In this document: one piece after another, positions 34,770-44,600 of the stretch | How positions within the stretch are numbered: position 1 is the first letter of the stretch | Layout of the letters: each line of letters begins with the position of its first letter | Assembly: GCA_016220085.1 (NCBI GenBank) | Contig: JACRIN010000084.1 | Coordinates: 1-64,000, forward strand | Reading direction: 5' to 3' | Origin: Planctomycetota bacterium | GTDB lineage: Bacteria; Planctomycetota; UBA1135; GCA-002686595 | DNA length: 64,000 bases | Position numbers and translations under genes: made by a program | Notes under the pieces: generated by a model | Database searches by the model: none | What the model saw: only the letters and a program-made list of their open reading frames with translations | What the model was told of the DNA's origin: nothing

Positions 34770-36542
34770 CTACGGCACGAAAGTCACCTGCAGCGCGTCG
34801 GAGAGATCGAAGCTCGCGCCGTCGCGGAACCACGCTTGGAAGTTCCAGGTGCTGCCCGGCGTGATCAGCGCGCTCGGCGTCGGCGGATCGGTGACGTCCA
34901 GCGCGCGGACGAGCTCGCCAGCGATGCCCGCGTTGGTCGGCGGCCCGAGCCGCGCGAGCGTCGCGGTCGCGCCGACGCAGAGCGTGCCGTTGCCGAACGG
35001 CAACTGCTTCTGCAGATCGCCGTAGAAGAAGATCCCGTTGACGTGCTTCGGCACCGGCAACGCGTGCAGCACGAGCTCGTTGGCCGCGACGCTGTGCGTG
35101 CCCGTCGTCCCGATGTGGGCGCCGTGCGCCCCGCTCGCGCAGTAGCTCGTGCCGACGCTCGGCGCGACGTCGAAGGAGTGGAAGCCCGCGGGCGCGCTGC
35201 GCGGCAGCGTCTCGCTGCGGCCGGAGAGGTCCGCGGCGGCGACGAAGTACTCGACGCGCGCGCCCGGCGCTTGACCCGGGAGATCGACGGCGAACGTGTT
35301 CGCGGCGCCGGTCGGCGCGAGCGCGAGCGAACTCCACGTCGTCGCGCCGGCGAGGCGCCAGTTGACGCTCGGCGAGCCCGGCGCGAGCCCCGCGCCGCTC
35401 TTCGCGTCGACGAACGCTTCGATACGGTGGCCCGAGAGCGCGGGAACGACGACGTCGAGCCTGCGGTGCGTCATCCGCAGCATCTCGCGATCGAACAGCG
35501 CGCGCGTGCGGCAATGCAGCGCGTCGTAGTAGTACCACGAGCTCCACGGGAACCCGATCACCTCGTAGCCGGGCAGCGCCGCGGCGAACGTATCGAGCGC
35601 TCGCGTGTCCCCCGGGATGTTGAACAGCGGCACGAACACCTTGCGATTCAGGATCAGCGAGTTGCAGTACGCCGCGATCTTCGTCGAGTTGTAGTACGGA
35701 CAGTCGATGCGCACGATCCGGTAGGGGCGGCCCCAGTGGTTCTTCAGGCTCGCGAGCACGCCGACGTTCGCCTCGATGCGCGCGTGCTCTTCGTGCCCGA
35801 CCGGAGCACGCTTGACGAGCAGCGTCTCCTCGTCGAGCGGTTTGAACCAGCAGTCGATGTGTTGGATGCCGTTGTTCTCGGTGGCCGCGACGAGCCTGTA
35901 GTCGTCGATGCCGAGCTGTTGTTTCGCCAACGCGAGGAACTCCTGTTCCGTCCAGACCTGGAGGTTCTCGCCGACCATCGTGCAGGTCGAGAACGCCGCG
36001 TCGAAGCCGTCGACGAGCACGTTGCCTCCGGTCAAGTACGCGGGCAGCGAGACCAACGGCGCGCCGAAGTGCGCCGCGACGTACTGATTGACGACATCGT
36101 CGCCCGCGTGGCCACCGGGCGAGTTCACGACGACGTCGCACGTCGGCGCGGTCCACGGATAGCCCTGGAAGATCGGATCGACGATGCTCCAGTTGCCCTG
36201 CGCGTCGAAGATCTGGTGCGGACCCCAATCGCGCGGCCAGTGCGTCTGCACGGGCGCGATGACGTAGTCGACGTGCGTCGGATCGATGCCCCAACCCGCG
36301 AACGCCGCCGCGGCCGCGCTCTGACCGGCGGCGTCCTTGACGATGACGAAGAGATGATCGTCCTCGGCGAGCTCGACGACCAACGAACTCGGGATGCCGA
36401 GCGGCCAGGTGACCATCGTCCCGACCGCCGGCTCCCACTCGGCGATCACGCGCAGCGGTTCCTGCGTACGAGCGCTCGCCGCGAGAGCTCCGGTTGCGAA
36501 GAAGATCTGCGTCCAGCGCCAGGCGAACGACACGCGTGCCAT
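34770..36542 (-). CDS. secreted agmatine/peptidylarginine deiminase (PAD_porph) with C-terminal module
   Basis: 590 residues. A signal peptide (1-26) precedes a guanidino-group-modifying domain to about 380: EWEPAVGTMVTWP, the acidic PRDWGP (Asp105), TGGNVLVDGFDAAF, the catalytic His228 in IQHIDC and the nucleophile Cys344 in DALHCRTR. These are the signatures of agmatine deiminase and of the P. gingivalis PPAD family; export and the extra domains favour PPAD-like use on proteins or peptides. After an Ig-like part (385-455), the last 135 residues (SYCASGAHGAHIGTTGTHSV to LSDALQVTFVP) are a diverged form of the module ending the lamin-tail protein at 9769. Substrate is not proven. Confidence 0.83.
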   Translation of the reverse strand: MARVSFAWRWTQIFFATGALAASARTQEPLRVIAEWEPAVGTMVTWPLGIPSSLVVELAEDDHLFVIVKDAAGQSAAAAAFAGWGIDPTHVDYVIAPVQTHWPRDWGPHQIFDAQGNWSIVDPIFQGYPWTAPTCDVVVNSPGGHAGDDVVNQYVAAHFGAPLVSLPAYLTGGNVLVDGFDAAFSTCTMVGENLQVWTEQEFLALAKQQLGIDDYRLVAATENNGIQHIDCWFKPLDEETLLVKRAPVGHEEHARIEANVGVLASLKNHWGRPYRIVRIDCPYYNSTKIAAYCNSLILNRKVFVPLFNIPGDTRALDTFAAALPGYEVIGFPWSSWYYYDALHCRTRALFDREMLRMTHRRLDVVVPALSGHRIEAFVDAKSGAGLAPGSPSVNWRLAGATTWSSLALAPTGAANTFAVDLPGQAPGARVEYFVAAADLSGRSETLPRSAPAGFHSFDVAPSVGTSYCASGAHGAHIGTTGTHSVAANELVLHALPVPKHVNGIFFYGDLQKQLPFGNGTLCVGATATLARLGPPTNAGIAGELVRALDVTDPPTPSALITPGSTWNFQAWFRDGASFDLSDALQVTFVP

Positions 36543-36693
36543 CGGAACCTCCGGGGAATCGACGAGTCGGCGGTGCGTCCCGCCGTTGCCTCCATCGTCT
36601 CTCGCGACGGAGCGGCCGGCAGCGTCGTCGATGTGCGTACCGACTACGAACGCGAGCTCGCGTCATCGCCCGGCGATCGCTGGACCTCGCTGG

Positions 36694-36921
36694 TCAGTCG
36701 CCGGCTTCGACCGCTTGTCGCGCGCGTTCGAGCCTCGCCGTCCAGTCCGGTTCCAGCGGCTCGACCAACGTGTCCTCGAGCTGTCCCCCGATCCGTTCCA
36801 GCACGCCGCGCTCCGCCGACGAGAGGGCCGGTGCCTGGTCGCCTTCGCCGCGGCACAGTCGGTCGAAGAGCACGAGCGCTTGGTCCTTGGTGATCTCGAT
36901 CGTGACACGCGTCGAGTCCAT
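36694..36921 (-). CDS. small conserved protein (ALVLF family), function unknown
   Basis: 75 residues: VTIEITKDQALVLFDRLCRG near the N-terminus, then an Ala/Glu-rich region and a helical C-terminus (PDWTARLERARQAVEAG). I recall small bacterial proteins with the DQALVLFEWL pattern in planctomycetes and others, with no known role. It is a soluble cytosolic protein by appearance. It lies 23 bp after the end of the large PVC lipoprotein gene in the same direction, so both may share a transcript. AAGGGCGAC precedes the ATG. Confidence 0.6.
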   Translation of the reverse strand: MDSTRVTIEITKDQALVLFDRLCRGEGDQAPALSSAERGVLERIGGQLEDTLVEPLEPDWTARLERARQAVEAGD

Positions 36922-36944
36922 GTCGCCCTTCACGACCGCGCGGC

Positions 36945-39900
36945 TCACTCGACGATCGGCGTCACGCGCACCGTGCGGAACTCGATCTCCGCGCCCTCGG
37001 ATTGCAGGCAGATCTTCCCGGGGAGCTCCGCGCACCAGCGCGCCACGTTCTGCACGACGCCGTTCACTTCGAGCGTCAGGTCGCCTTCGCGCAACGTGAT
37101 CACGTAGCGGTTCCACTCGCCGATCGGCTCCTCGTTGGTCGGGAACTCCTTCGCCGTGCGGCGGCCGCTCGTGCGCTCCTTCGCGGTCTGCATCGGGAAC
37201 TCGTCGATGTTCCAGATGTCGCCGGCGTTCAGGTGCTGGAGTTGCGCCTCGATGCTCTTCGGCCACACCTTGTCCGGACCGTGCATGCGCAACAGGACGC
37301 CCGAGTTGCCCGGCGGCTTGCCGGGGACGAAACGCCATTCGACCTCGAGCACGTAACTCGTGAAGTCGTCGACCGTCCGGATGTACCCGATCGGGTTGCC
37401 CTTGCAGCGCAGGATGCCGTCCTTCACCGACCACACGTCCTCCATGTGCGCGTTCGGCGCGTCGAGGTGGAACGTCCAACCGACGAGGCTCTTGCCGTCG
37501 AAGAGTTCGATCGGCGCGCCGAGCTTCGGCGGCGTGCTCGGATCGTGCTGCAGGAACGCCGCGATGTCGGCGAGCGTGCGCGGCGGCAGACCGAGCGCGA
37601 CGTCGTCGGGCATCAGCGATGTCGCTTGCAGCACCGCGGTCTCGATCTCGTTCTCCGGGATCACTTCGCGCTCGCCGGTGGTGGTCTTGAGCACGACGTT
37701 GCCGGTGCCGCTCGCGCCCGCGCGCACGTCGCCGGCCTGCACGAAGCCCGTGTAGACGAAGCCGTCGACGGTCTCGAGCGTCCACGCTTGGTAGCCGAAC
37801 TCGATCGCCTTGCTCGGCTGCAGGATGTGATCGAAGAGCTCGCGCGGCGAGTACTTGGTGCGGATCGAACTCAGGTCGGGGCCGATCTCGGCGCCGCGAC
37901 CGCGCACGACGTGGCAGCTCGCGCACTTCGCCTCTTCGCCGAAGAACGCGTCCGCGCCGCGGCGGCGATCGCCGTCGAGCGCGGCGAGAGCGACGAGCTC
38001 GTCGAGCGACGCCGTCGTGCGCTTGGGCGCGGCGGTCGAACGGAAACGTCCCGCGGCGAGCGCGCGCACCGCCGGATCGGCGTGGCGCGCGAGCAGCTCG
38101 CCGACGTGGAGCCGCACGTCTTCGCCGAGTCGCTCTTGCTCGGCGAAGTGGACCAGCGCGAGCGCGCCTTCCGAAGTCCTCGCGAGCTCGTCCGCGGCCG
38201 CGCGAGCCGCCTCCACGCCCGCCGCGAGGTCGACGACGGTCGCTAGAGCCGCGGAGTACGCGCTCCGATCCTCCGGCGCGTCGAGCCACACCTGGAACTC
38301 GACGGACGTTTGCGTTCCGGGTTGCTGCGCGCCGCCGTCGTCGGGTCCAAAGCGACCGACCAAGCGCTCGAAGCCGCCGTCCGGCACGCGGAAGACGAGC
38401 GTCGACGCCGCGTGCGTGCCGATGCCGTGCTCGAACGTCGCGCCGTCGATCGCCAACGCGCCGCCGTTGCAGTTGCGGTCGACGTTGACGCTGCCCCAGC
38501 CGGCTTCGGCGCGGATCCAGGCTTCGCGTTCGAGCGCGAGCCCGCAGCCCGGGCCGACGAGCTTGGGCTCGATCCAATCCGCCCAATCGTAGCCGTTGCC
38601 GTTGCCGCCCTCGGTCGCGACGAGGAAGACGTGCGTCGCGCCGCGCACGTCGATGTCGAACGAGCCGAGGCCTTGCGCGACGAGCCCGCTCGACCACGCG
38701 AGGCGCGCGCGGCCGAGGTCCGGATCGCCGAGCGAGCGCCCGAGGCCGTACGCGCTCCAGTCGTTCGTGTCGCGAAAGCGAACCCACCACGCGGCTTGCG
38801 AGCGCACGTCCTCGGGGCCGGCGAGCGCGAGGTCGAGCATCGCCTCGGCCGCATTGCGATCGGGCACGAACGCGACGCCGTCGAGCGCGCGACGCCGTTC
38901 CGCGAGCGGCGCGTTCGACCGCACCACGCCGAGCAACGTCTCCAATGCCGCCGTCGGGTGCAGACGCCACGCGAACGCGAGCTTCTGTTCGGCCCAACGC
39001 GAATTGACCGCTGAGCGCGCGACGAGTTCGCCCCAGAGCTCCGCTTCGACGTCGGTCGCCGCGAGGCCGACGGCTTCGAGCTCGAAGCGATCGGCGGGAT
39101 CCGTGAGCTCGGCGAGCTGAACGACCAGCGTGCGCTTCTCCGCCCACGGCACTTCTCGCAGCGCGACCGCGGCTTCGGCGCGCACCGCGGGCGATGCGTC
39201 GTTCACGAGCACGGCGGCGTAGCGAACGAAGTTGCGACGCGCGGCGCGCACCGCGCGGAACGCGGCGATGCGCAGGTTCGGATCGGGATCGAGCAACGCC
39301 TGCTCGACGGTCTCGACGCCGTCGTCGAGCCGCGCGAGCAGGAACAGCGCGCGAGCGCGCAAGCGAGCGTTGGGATTCGTCGCGAGCGCCTGCAACGCCG
39401 CGTGCGCGCCGGCGCCGCGCGCGGCGAGCTTCTGCCACGCTTGCCACCGCACGCCGACGACCGGGCTGCAGAGTCCCGCGATCTGCTGCTCGAGACTCGC
39501 GAGGTCGTTCCGCAGCAAACCGGAGCGCCGCTCGGGCAACGCGACGCGCAAGATGCGCCCGTAGCCGACCTGATCCGCCATCGCGTGGCCGCCGACGCTC
39601 GGATCGAACCAATCGGCGACGTACGCGGCGCCGTCGGCTCCGATCGCGACGTCGCTCGGCCGGAAGAGGTGCGCTTCGTCGTCGTGGCCCGCGCCGAAGC
39701 GCGCGCGGATCAGGTTGCGTTTTTCGAGCTCGAAGCCCGCGCCGCTGCGCTTCGGCAAGTGCGCGTACACGACATTCGCGCCCGCATCGGCGTCGAGCAC
39801 CGCGCCGACGAGCTCGGCCCCGAGCATGTCGCCTTCGTTGACGACGACGCCGGTTGGCCCGCCGCCTCCGTTGATGCAGCCCATCGGCACGACGCCGGGA

Positions 39901-40910
39901 TCGTCCTGGTGCCAGTGCGCCGCGGCGATCGACTGGCCGGGCCGCTGATCCGCGGACCAGAAGCGCGAGCCGTCGCTCGAGAAGAAGCCGTGGTTCGCGC
40001 CCTCCATGCACCACAGCGTGCGACCGACCGGCGGACCGTCGTCGTTGTCGGACTGGAACATGTTCCCGAACGAGTCGAGCGCGACCTCGTAGTTGTTGCG
40101 GAAGTTGTGCGCGCGCACGGCGAGGTGCGTGCCGTCGGGCTCGATCGAGAGCACGAGCCCGCCGGTCCAGACGCGGCCGTCGTCGCTCTTCATCCGCGGC
40201 CGATTGTCGACGAGCGTCGGACCGCCGTCGTTGTAGATCGAGCCCGAGCGCAGCGTCCAACCGCTCTTGTCGGTGACGACGTGCGGCCCGGCGTTGCCGG
40301 TGTTGAACCAGAGCTTGCCGTCGGGCCCTCCGACGAACGAGTGCAGGCCGTGATCGTGATCGTGGCCGCCGAAGCCGGAGAGCAGGATCTCCTTCGAGTC
40401 CGCGACGTCGTCGCCGTCGGTGTCGGTGTAGACGATCGCGTTCGGCGAGCAGGAGACGATCACGCGCTCGCCGAGCACCGCGATCCCGAGCGGCGCGACC
40501 AAGTCCGTGTCCTGCACGAACACCTTCGACGAATCGCAGACGCCGTCGTGGTTCGTGTCCTCGAGGATCACGATGCGATCACCCTCGGGAAAGCCGAGCC
40601 CGGGATTGCGCCCGTTCCACTTGCGATAGTTGACCGCTTCGGCGACCCAGAGGCGTCCGCGCGCGTCGACGTCGAGCGCGGTCGGGTTGTAGAACTGCGG
40701 CGATTCGGCCCAGAGCGTGACGCCGAGCCCCGGCGCAGTTTCGAAGCGGTCGCCGAGGTCGCGCGCGGCGCTGGCGGGGAGCTCGGGTGGCTGCTCGGCG
40801 TTCGGCGCGTCAGACGCCCGCTGCGCGTCCGGCGCACGGACGACCTCGGGGACCGATTCGGAGCGACAGGCGAGCGAGAGCAGCGACACGACGACGCCAA
40901 GCGACTTCAT
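36945..40910 (-). CDS. PVC-type modular lipoprotein: propeller, HEAT, NPCBM, cytochrome c, DUF1080
   Basis: 1321 residues. MKSLGVVVSLLSLACRS is a lipoprotein signal. About 50-470 is the PVC membrane-bound dehydrogenase-like beta-propeller (GLGVTLWAESP, PTALDVDARGRLWVAE, NNYEVALDSFGN, ADWFDPSVGGH). HEAT-like repeats follow (about 480-700), then an NPCBM-type sugar-binding domain (DWADWIEPKL, FEHGIGTHAASTLVF). A cytochrome c domain has CASCH near 995 and FxGxV-type blocks (TKYSPRELFDHILQPSKAIEF). The end is DUF1080/3-keto-disaccharide hydrolase-like (ELFDGKSLVGWTF, NSGVLLRMHGP, to the end). It should oxidise or cut a carbohydrate at the cell surface and pass electrons to haem. The first 80 codons recur as a broken copy at 44995-45255. 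Confidence 0.88.
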   Translation of the reverse strand: MKSLGVVVSLLSLACRSESVPEVVRAPDAQRASDAPNAEQPPELPASAARDLGDRFETAPGLGVTLWAESPQFYNPTALDVDARGRLWVAEAVNYRKWNGRNPGLGFPEGDRIVILEDTNHDGVCDSSKVFVQDTDLVAPLGIAVLGERVIVSCSPNAIVYTDTDGDDVADSKEILLSGFGGHDHDHGLHSFVGGPDGKLWFNTGNAGPHVVTDKSGWTLRSGSIYNDGGPTLVDNRPRMKSDDGRVWTGGLVLSIEPDGTHLAVRAHNFRNNYEVALDSFGNMFQSDNDDGPPVGRTLWCMEGANHGFFSSDGSRFWSADQRPGQSIAAAHWHQDDPGVVPMGCINGGGGPTGVVVNEGDMLGAELVGAVLDADAGANVVYAHLPKRSGAGFELEKRNLIRARFGAGHDDEAHLFRPSDVAIGADGAAYVADWFDPSVGGHAMADQVGYGRILRVALPERRSGLLRNDLASLEQQIAGLCSPVVGVRWQAWQKLAARGAGAHAALQALATNPNARLRARALFLLARLDDGVETVEQALLDPDPNLRIAAFRAVRAARRNFVRYAAVLVNDASPAVRAEAAVALREVPWAEKRTLVVQLAELTDPADRFELEAVGLAATDVEAELWGELVARSAVNSRWAEQKLAFAWRLHPTAALETLLGVVRSNAPLAERRRALDGVAFVPDRNAAEAMLDLALAGPEDVRSQAAWWVRFRDTNDWSAYGLGRSLGDPDLGRARLAWSSGLVAQGLGSFDIDVRGATHVFLVATEGGNGNGYDWADWIEPKLVGPGCGLALEREAWIRAEAGWGSVNVDRNCNGGALAIDGATFEHGIGTHAASTLVFRVPDGGFERLVGRFGPDDGGAQQPGTQTSVEFQVWLDAPEDRSAYSAALATVVDLAAGVEAARAAADELARTSEGALALVHFAEQERLGEDVRLHVGELLARHADPAVRALAAGRFRSTAAPKRTTASLDELVALAALDGDRRRGADAFFGEEAKCASCHVVRGRGAEIGPDLSSIRTKYSPRELFDHILQPSKAIEFGYQAWTLETVDGFVYTGFVQAGDVRAGASGTGNVVLKTTTGEREVIPENEIETAVLQATSLMPDDVALGLPPRTLADIAAFLQHDPSTPPKLGAPIELFDGKSLVGWTFHLDAPNAHMEDVWSVKDGILRCKGNPIGYIRTVDDFTSYVLEVEWRFVPGKPPGNSGVLLRMHGPDKVWPKSIEAQLQHLNAGDIWNIDEFPMQTAKERTSGRRTAKEFPTNEEPIGEWNRYVITLREGDLTLEVNGVVQNVARWCAELPGKICLQSEGAEIEFRTVRVTPIVE

Positions 40911-40922
40911 GTCGCGGAGTCT

Positions 40923-40949
40923 GACATACCGTGTCGCACCATTCCTTCC
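40923..40949 (-). repeat. 27-bp repeat, inverted copy
   Basis: Read on the minus strand it matches the direct repeats at 41104-41157 in 24 of 27 positions (core GGTGCGACACGGTATGTC). It starts 13 bp upstream of the PVC lipoprotein ATG, where a regulator could act. Confidence 0.6.
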
Positions 40950-41103
40950 GGGCTCTCCCGACGGCGTCCGTGATGCGCGTGGGGGGACCGAGCCCCTTTC
41001 GCACCGACTCCGCCGGGCCCCGCGCGACGCGCGTCGAGACCGCCTTCGCGTGCGGCAGGAGCTGGAAGCACCGGTGCGTCACCGCGGGCTTGCCGCAGAA
41101 CCT

Positions 41104-41157
41104 GGAAGAAGTGGTGAGCCACGGTATGTCGGAAGAAGTGGTGCGGCACGGTATGTC
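41104..41157 (+). repeat. 27-bp direct repeat, two adjacent copies
   Basis: Copies 41104-41130 and 41131-41157 differ at two positions; each starts GGAAGAAGTGGTG and ends CACGGTATGTC. With the inverted copy at 40923 this makes three. They could be operators of the divergent promoters or part of a genome-wide repeat. Confidence 0.65.
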
Positions 41158-41582
41158 CGATCCGACGCGCGGCGGATGGATGCGGCTCGGCGACGACGTC
41201 GATCCGTGAGCGCGCTCGCGGCGCGTCGAAGCCGCCCACGCGTGTGCCGTGATCGACGTTCACGCCCGCCGCGCCGGAGCCGCGTTCAGCGAGCGCCTGC
41301 ATTCGCGTGAGGCGGACGGCTCGGCGTTCTGCCGAGGTGCGGCGGTAGGAATGAAGCGCGGATACCGGTGGTTCGGAGCGATCCACGCTTCGCGCGAATC
41401 CCTGTTTGTCCCGGTCCTGATTCCACATCCAACTTCCGCCCGCCGAATCTTCGAATCGACGGCACTCGCCGACCGACGGATCGCTCCAAGTCGATGAGAG
41501 CGAGACCGGGCGTCGCACACCTTCCCGTGGCGCACCGAATTCGCGACCGCGAGACGCGAGCTCCGTCGGCTCGCGCCGAGGA

Positions 41583-41606
41583 CTCACGGACGTATCCGTT
41601 CGTGAG
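41583..41606. promoter_or_regulatory. palindrome before the hydrolase gene
   Basis: CTCACGGACG-TATC-CGTTCGTGAG: 10-bp arms with one mismatch, 28 bp before the ATG at 41635. It could be an operator or a leader hairpin. Low certainty. Confidence 0.3.
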
Positions 41607-41634
41607 CGAGTTACTCCCAACTCGGGGACGAATC

Positions 41635-44600
41635 ATGCCGTTCGTGCAATGGAAGTCTGCATCGCGTCGAGCACTTCGCGGATTGTCGCGGAGTCAGTGG
41701 TCGAAGCTGCTGGTAGCGACCGTGATCGCCTCGGAGGTGACCGCGCAAAGCGTTCCCCAAGCTCCCGGAATCACCCTGCGCACGCCGCCGATCGTCGAAT
41801 CCGGTGTTCCTTCGTCGGTCGGTATGCGCGACGCGTTCAGTACCGTCGATCTGAGCTCCGCGAACTCCGGGATCTTGCTCGACATCGGCGCGCTGTTCTC
41901 GAAGCACATCATCGAATCGCGGGACGGACTCGACATCTCGCAGGACGCAGGCGTTGGCATGGACGCGTTCGTGGATGCGTTCGGCGACCTTGCGCGCTCG
42001 GAGATCGTACTCGGCTCGAAGTTCCCGCCGATCGACTCGTGGTCCGCCGTCGTGCTCGAGTGGCGTCAGGCGCAGGAAGTGACGCCCATCGCGATCGCCA
42101 TGGTCGGCTACGACCGCATCGATCCAGCGGCATACACGGATGGTCGTCTCGTCTTCGACGGCGTGCACTTCCACGAATCCGTCCCGGGCACGCCTTTCGT
42201 GGAGCACAAGAGCTTCGTCGCGGCCTCGATTCTCGCGCCGACGCTCGTCGGGCCGACCGCGCAGCTCGTGATCCCATCGAATCTGCTCGTCGGAGGGATT
42301 CCCGCGACGGCGTTCTCCAACCTCCAAGTCCAAGTCGCCGGTCAGGCTCCGATCGCGGTGGCGTTCGATCAGCCATTCACCGTGACCAACCTCGTGCCGG
42401 ACACGAGCGGCGTCGTTCGCATCGAACTCCACTTCGACGCGGCGGGCGGCAGTTACTCGGCGGCGACCGCTGCGAAGTACTCCGCGAAGAAGGAGCCCTC
42501 GTACGGCGACAAGGGCTTGATCACCGCCTCGCTGCCGTACCTCGGCGGCTACGGCAAGATGTACGTCCGGCTCTACCCCGCCACGGGTCGGAGCTTGCCA
42601 ATGCAGAAGCCGATCGTCGTCATTGACGGCATCGACGTGATGAACAACCGGTCGTTCGACGAGATCTGGAACGACTTCGGCGACACGCTGCAGAAGTTGC
42701 TCGATCTCGGGTACGACCTCGTCGTTTGCGACTACGAGAACGGCCGGGACTACATCCAGCGCAACGGATTCGCGGTTCGCGAAGTGCTGGCGCGGCTTCC
42801 GAGCTGGCAGGCGCCCGGTCACCAGTTCGAGCCCGCGGCGATCCTGGCCGGGAGCATGGGTACGCAGACGGCGAGATACGCGCTCACGACCGCGGAACGG
42901 GATTTCGAGGACCATCACATCGGGCTCTTCGTCAGCGTCGATGGTCCGTACACCGGCGCGAACATCCCGATCGGTTTGCAGGGGTTCGTCGAGTTCCTGG
43001 CGCCTGAAAAGCAGACGGTCAAGGACTTCCTCACTGGGCTCGACAGTCCGGCGGCGAGTCAGTTGCTGCGGAAGAACCGTTTTTGGGTCGGATGGACCAA
43101 GCACGTCTACGAGCCGCGCCAGGAGTTCATCGACTACTTCGCCGAGGCGAACACCCTCGGTCTTCCGAAGCAGTGCCGCAACGTCGCGATCGCGAGCGGA
43201 AGCGGCGACGGCACGCGAGTGACGACCGCGGGCGTCGTCGAGTACCTTCGCGCGAAGCTGATCGTCACGGTGCAGTGGTGGTGGTGGACGATCGTGAGCG
43301 CCGGCGTCGACATCAAGGTCGATTCGGACCACCAGGGTCAGGTCTTCTATGGATGGATGAAGAAGCCCGGCAGCGACGCGCGTTTGAAGATCTGGTCGCT
43401 GGGGGCCGGTGCGGAGAAGCTCGATCTGGCGCCCGGCGGTCTGCGCGACACCCCAAAGACGATCAAGGACGCGTGGAACAGCTCTTTGTTGTTCAGCCTC
43501 TTCGTGCCGATGAGCTCGCAGCTCGACACGCACTGCTTCATTCCGACGAGCAGCGCGTTGGGGTTCGTGACGAGCGACCTGAACTACGCGCCGAAGTACG
43601 ACGCGCAGTTGCGTCAGCACAGTCCATTCGACGCCGTGCATCTCGGTGATCCGAACACCTATCACGTCTCGGAAACGGCCGCCAACATCGAGTTCATCGC
43701 CGACGAGCTGGAGCGCTTCTTCGGCGTTCGCGAGGAGCACCTCCTGGGAGATCTGTGCGCCGATCCGACGACCGGCGGCGGCGGCACCGGCACGAGTGGC
43801 GTCGGGACGGTCGCCGGAATCGGTAGTGGGTTCACCGCGATGATCGCATCGGCGTCGACTGCCTACGCGGAGCTGGTGAGCGTCAACACCGAACTCGGCC
43901 GTGCGATGATTCAACGGCGCAGCGGCTCGAGCTGGCAGCTCGCGTGGACCAACAACTCGACGGGGTTCATCGGCAGTTGGCACATCTCACCCGGCGATCG
44001 GTACTACCTCGCGGACCTGACCGGCGACGAATACGAGGAGCTGCTGTGCGTGAGCTCGTCGGTGCCCGCGTCGGCGATGATCCAGAAGTTCGACGGTACC
44101 GCGTGGCAGTTCATCTGGCAGACGCTCGACGGCACGCTCGGCGGGACGTGGACCCTGCGTTCGACGGATCGCTTCACGTTCGGTGTGGTCTCATCGACGT
44201 TCGTGACGAAGGACCGACTGCTCGCGGTATATCCCTACCAGACGCACTCGACCGCGCGGATCCTGAGTTTCACCGGGGCGAGTTGGATCTCGGAGTGGAG
44301 CAATGGCGACAGCGACTGGATCGGCGGTTATCCGATTCAGCTCGGTGATCGCTATTCGCTCGCCGACTTGGACGGCAGTGCGCCCGAGGAGTTGATCAGC
44401 GTCAACGCGTGGACGTACCCGGCGGGCTGGGTCGTCGTGCAGCGCTACGACGCCGGCAACCAACTGTGGAACTGGCTCTCGGCGAGTACCGACAAGATCG
44501 GGTTCGGCTGGGTGCGTGGTGCTGGTGACCAGCTCGAGTTCGCGGACACCGACGGCGACGGCAGGGCGGAGCTGCACTGCATCAGCGGCGCGCCGTCGCC

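Larger units (their letters stand above)
40911..41634. other. divergent 0.7-kb intergenic region with repeats
   Basis: It lies between the starts of the PVC lipoprotein (minus) and the hydrolase (plus), so it holds both promoters. Apart from the 27-bp repeats and the palindrome listed separately no gene is supported; open frames here have no coding bias. No sharp -10 boxes were found. Confidence 0.5.

Noticed and set aside
40907-41620. ORFs across the 27-bp repeats (HTVPHHFF-type repeated peptide)
   Set aside because: The repeated peptide only mirrors the DNA repeat; both strands are open and no start with a ribosome site is present.
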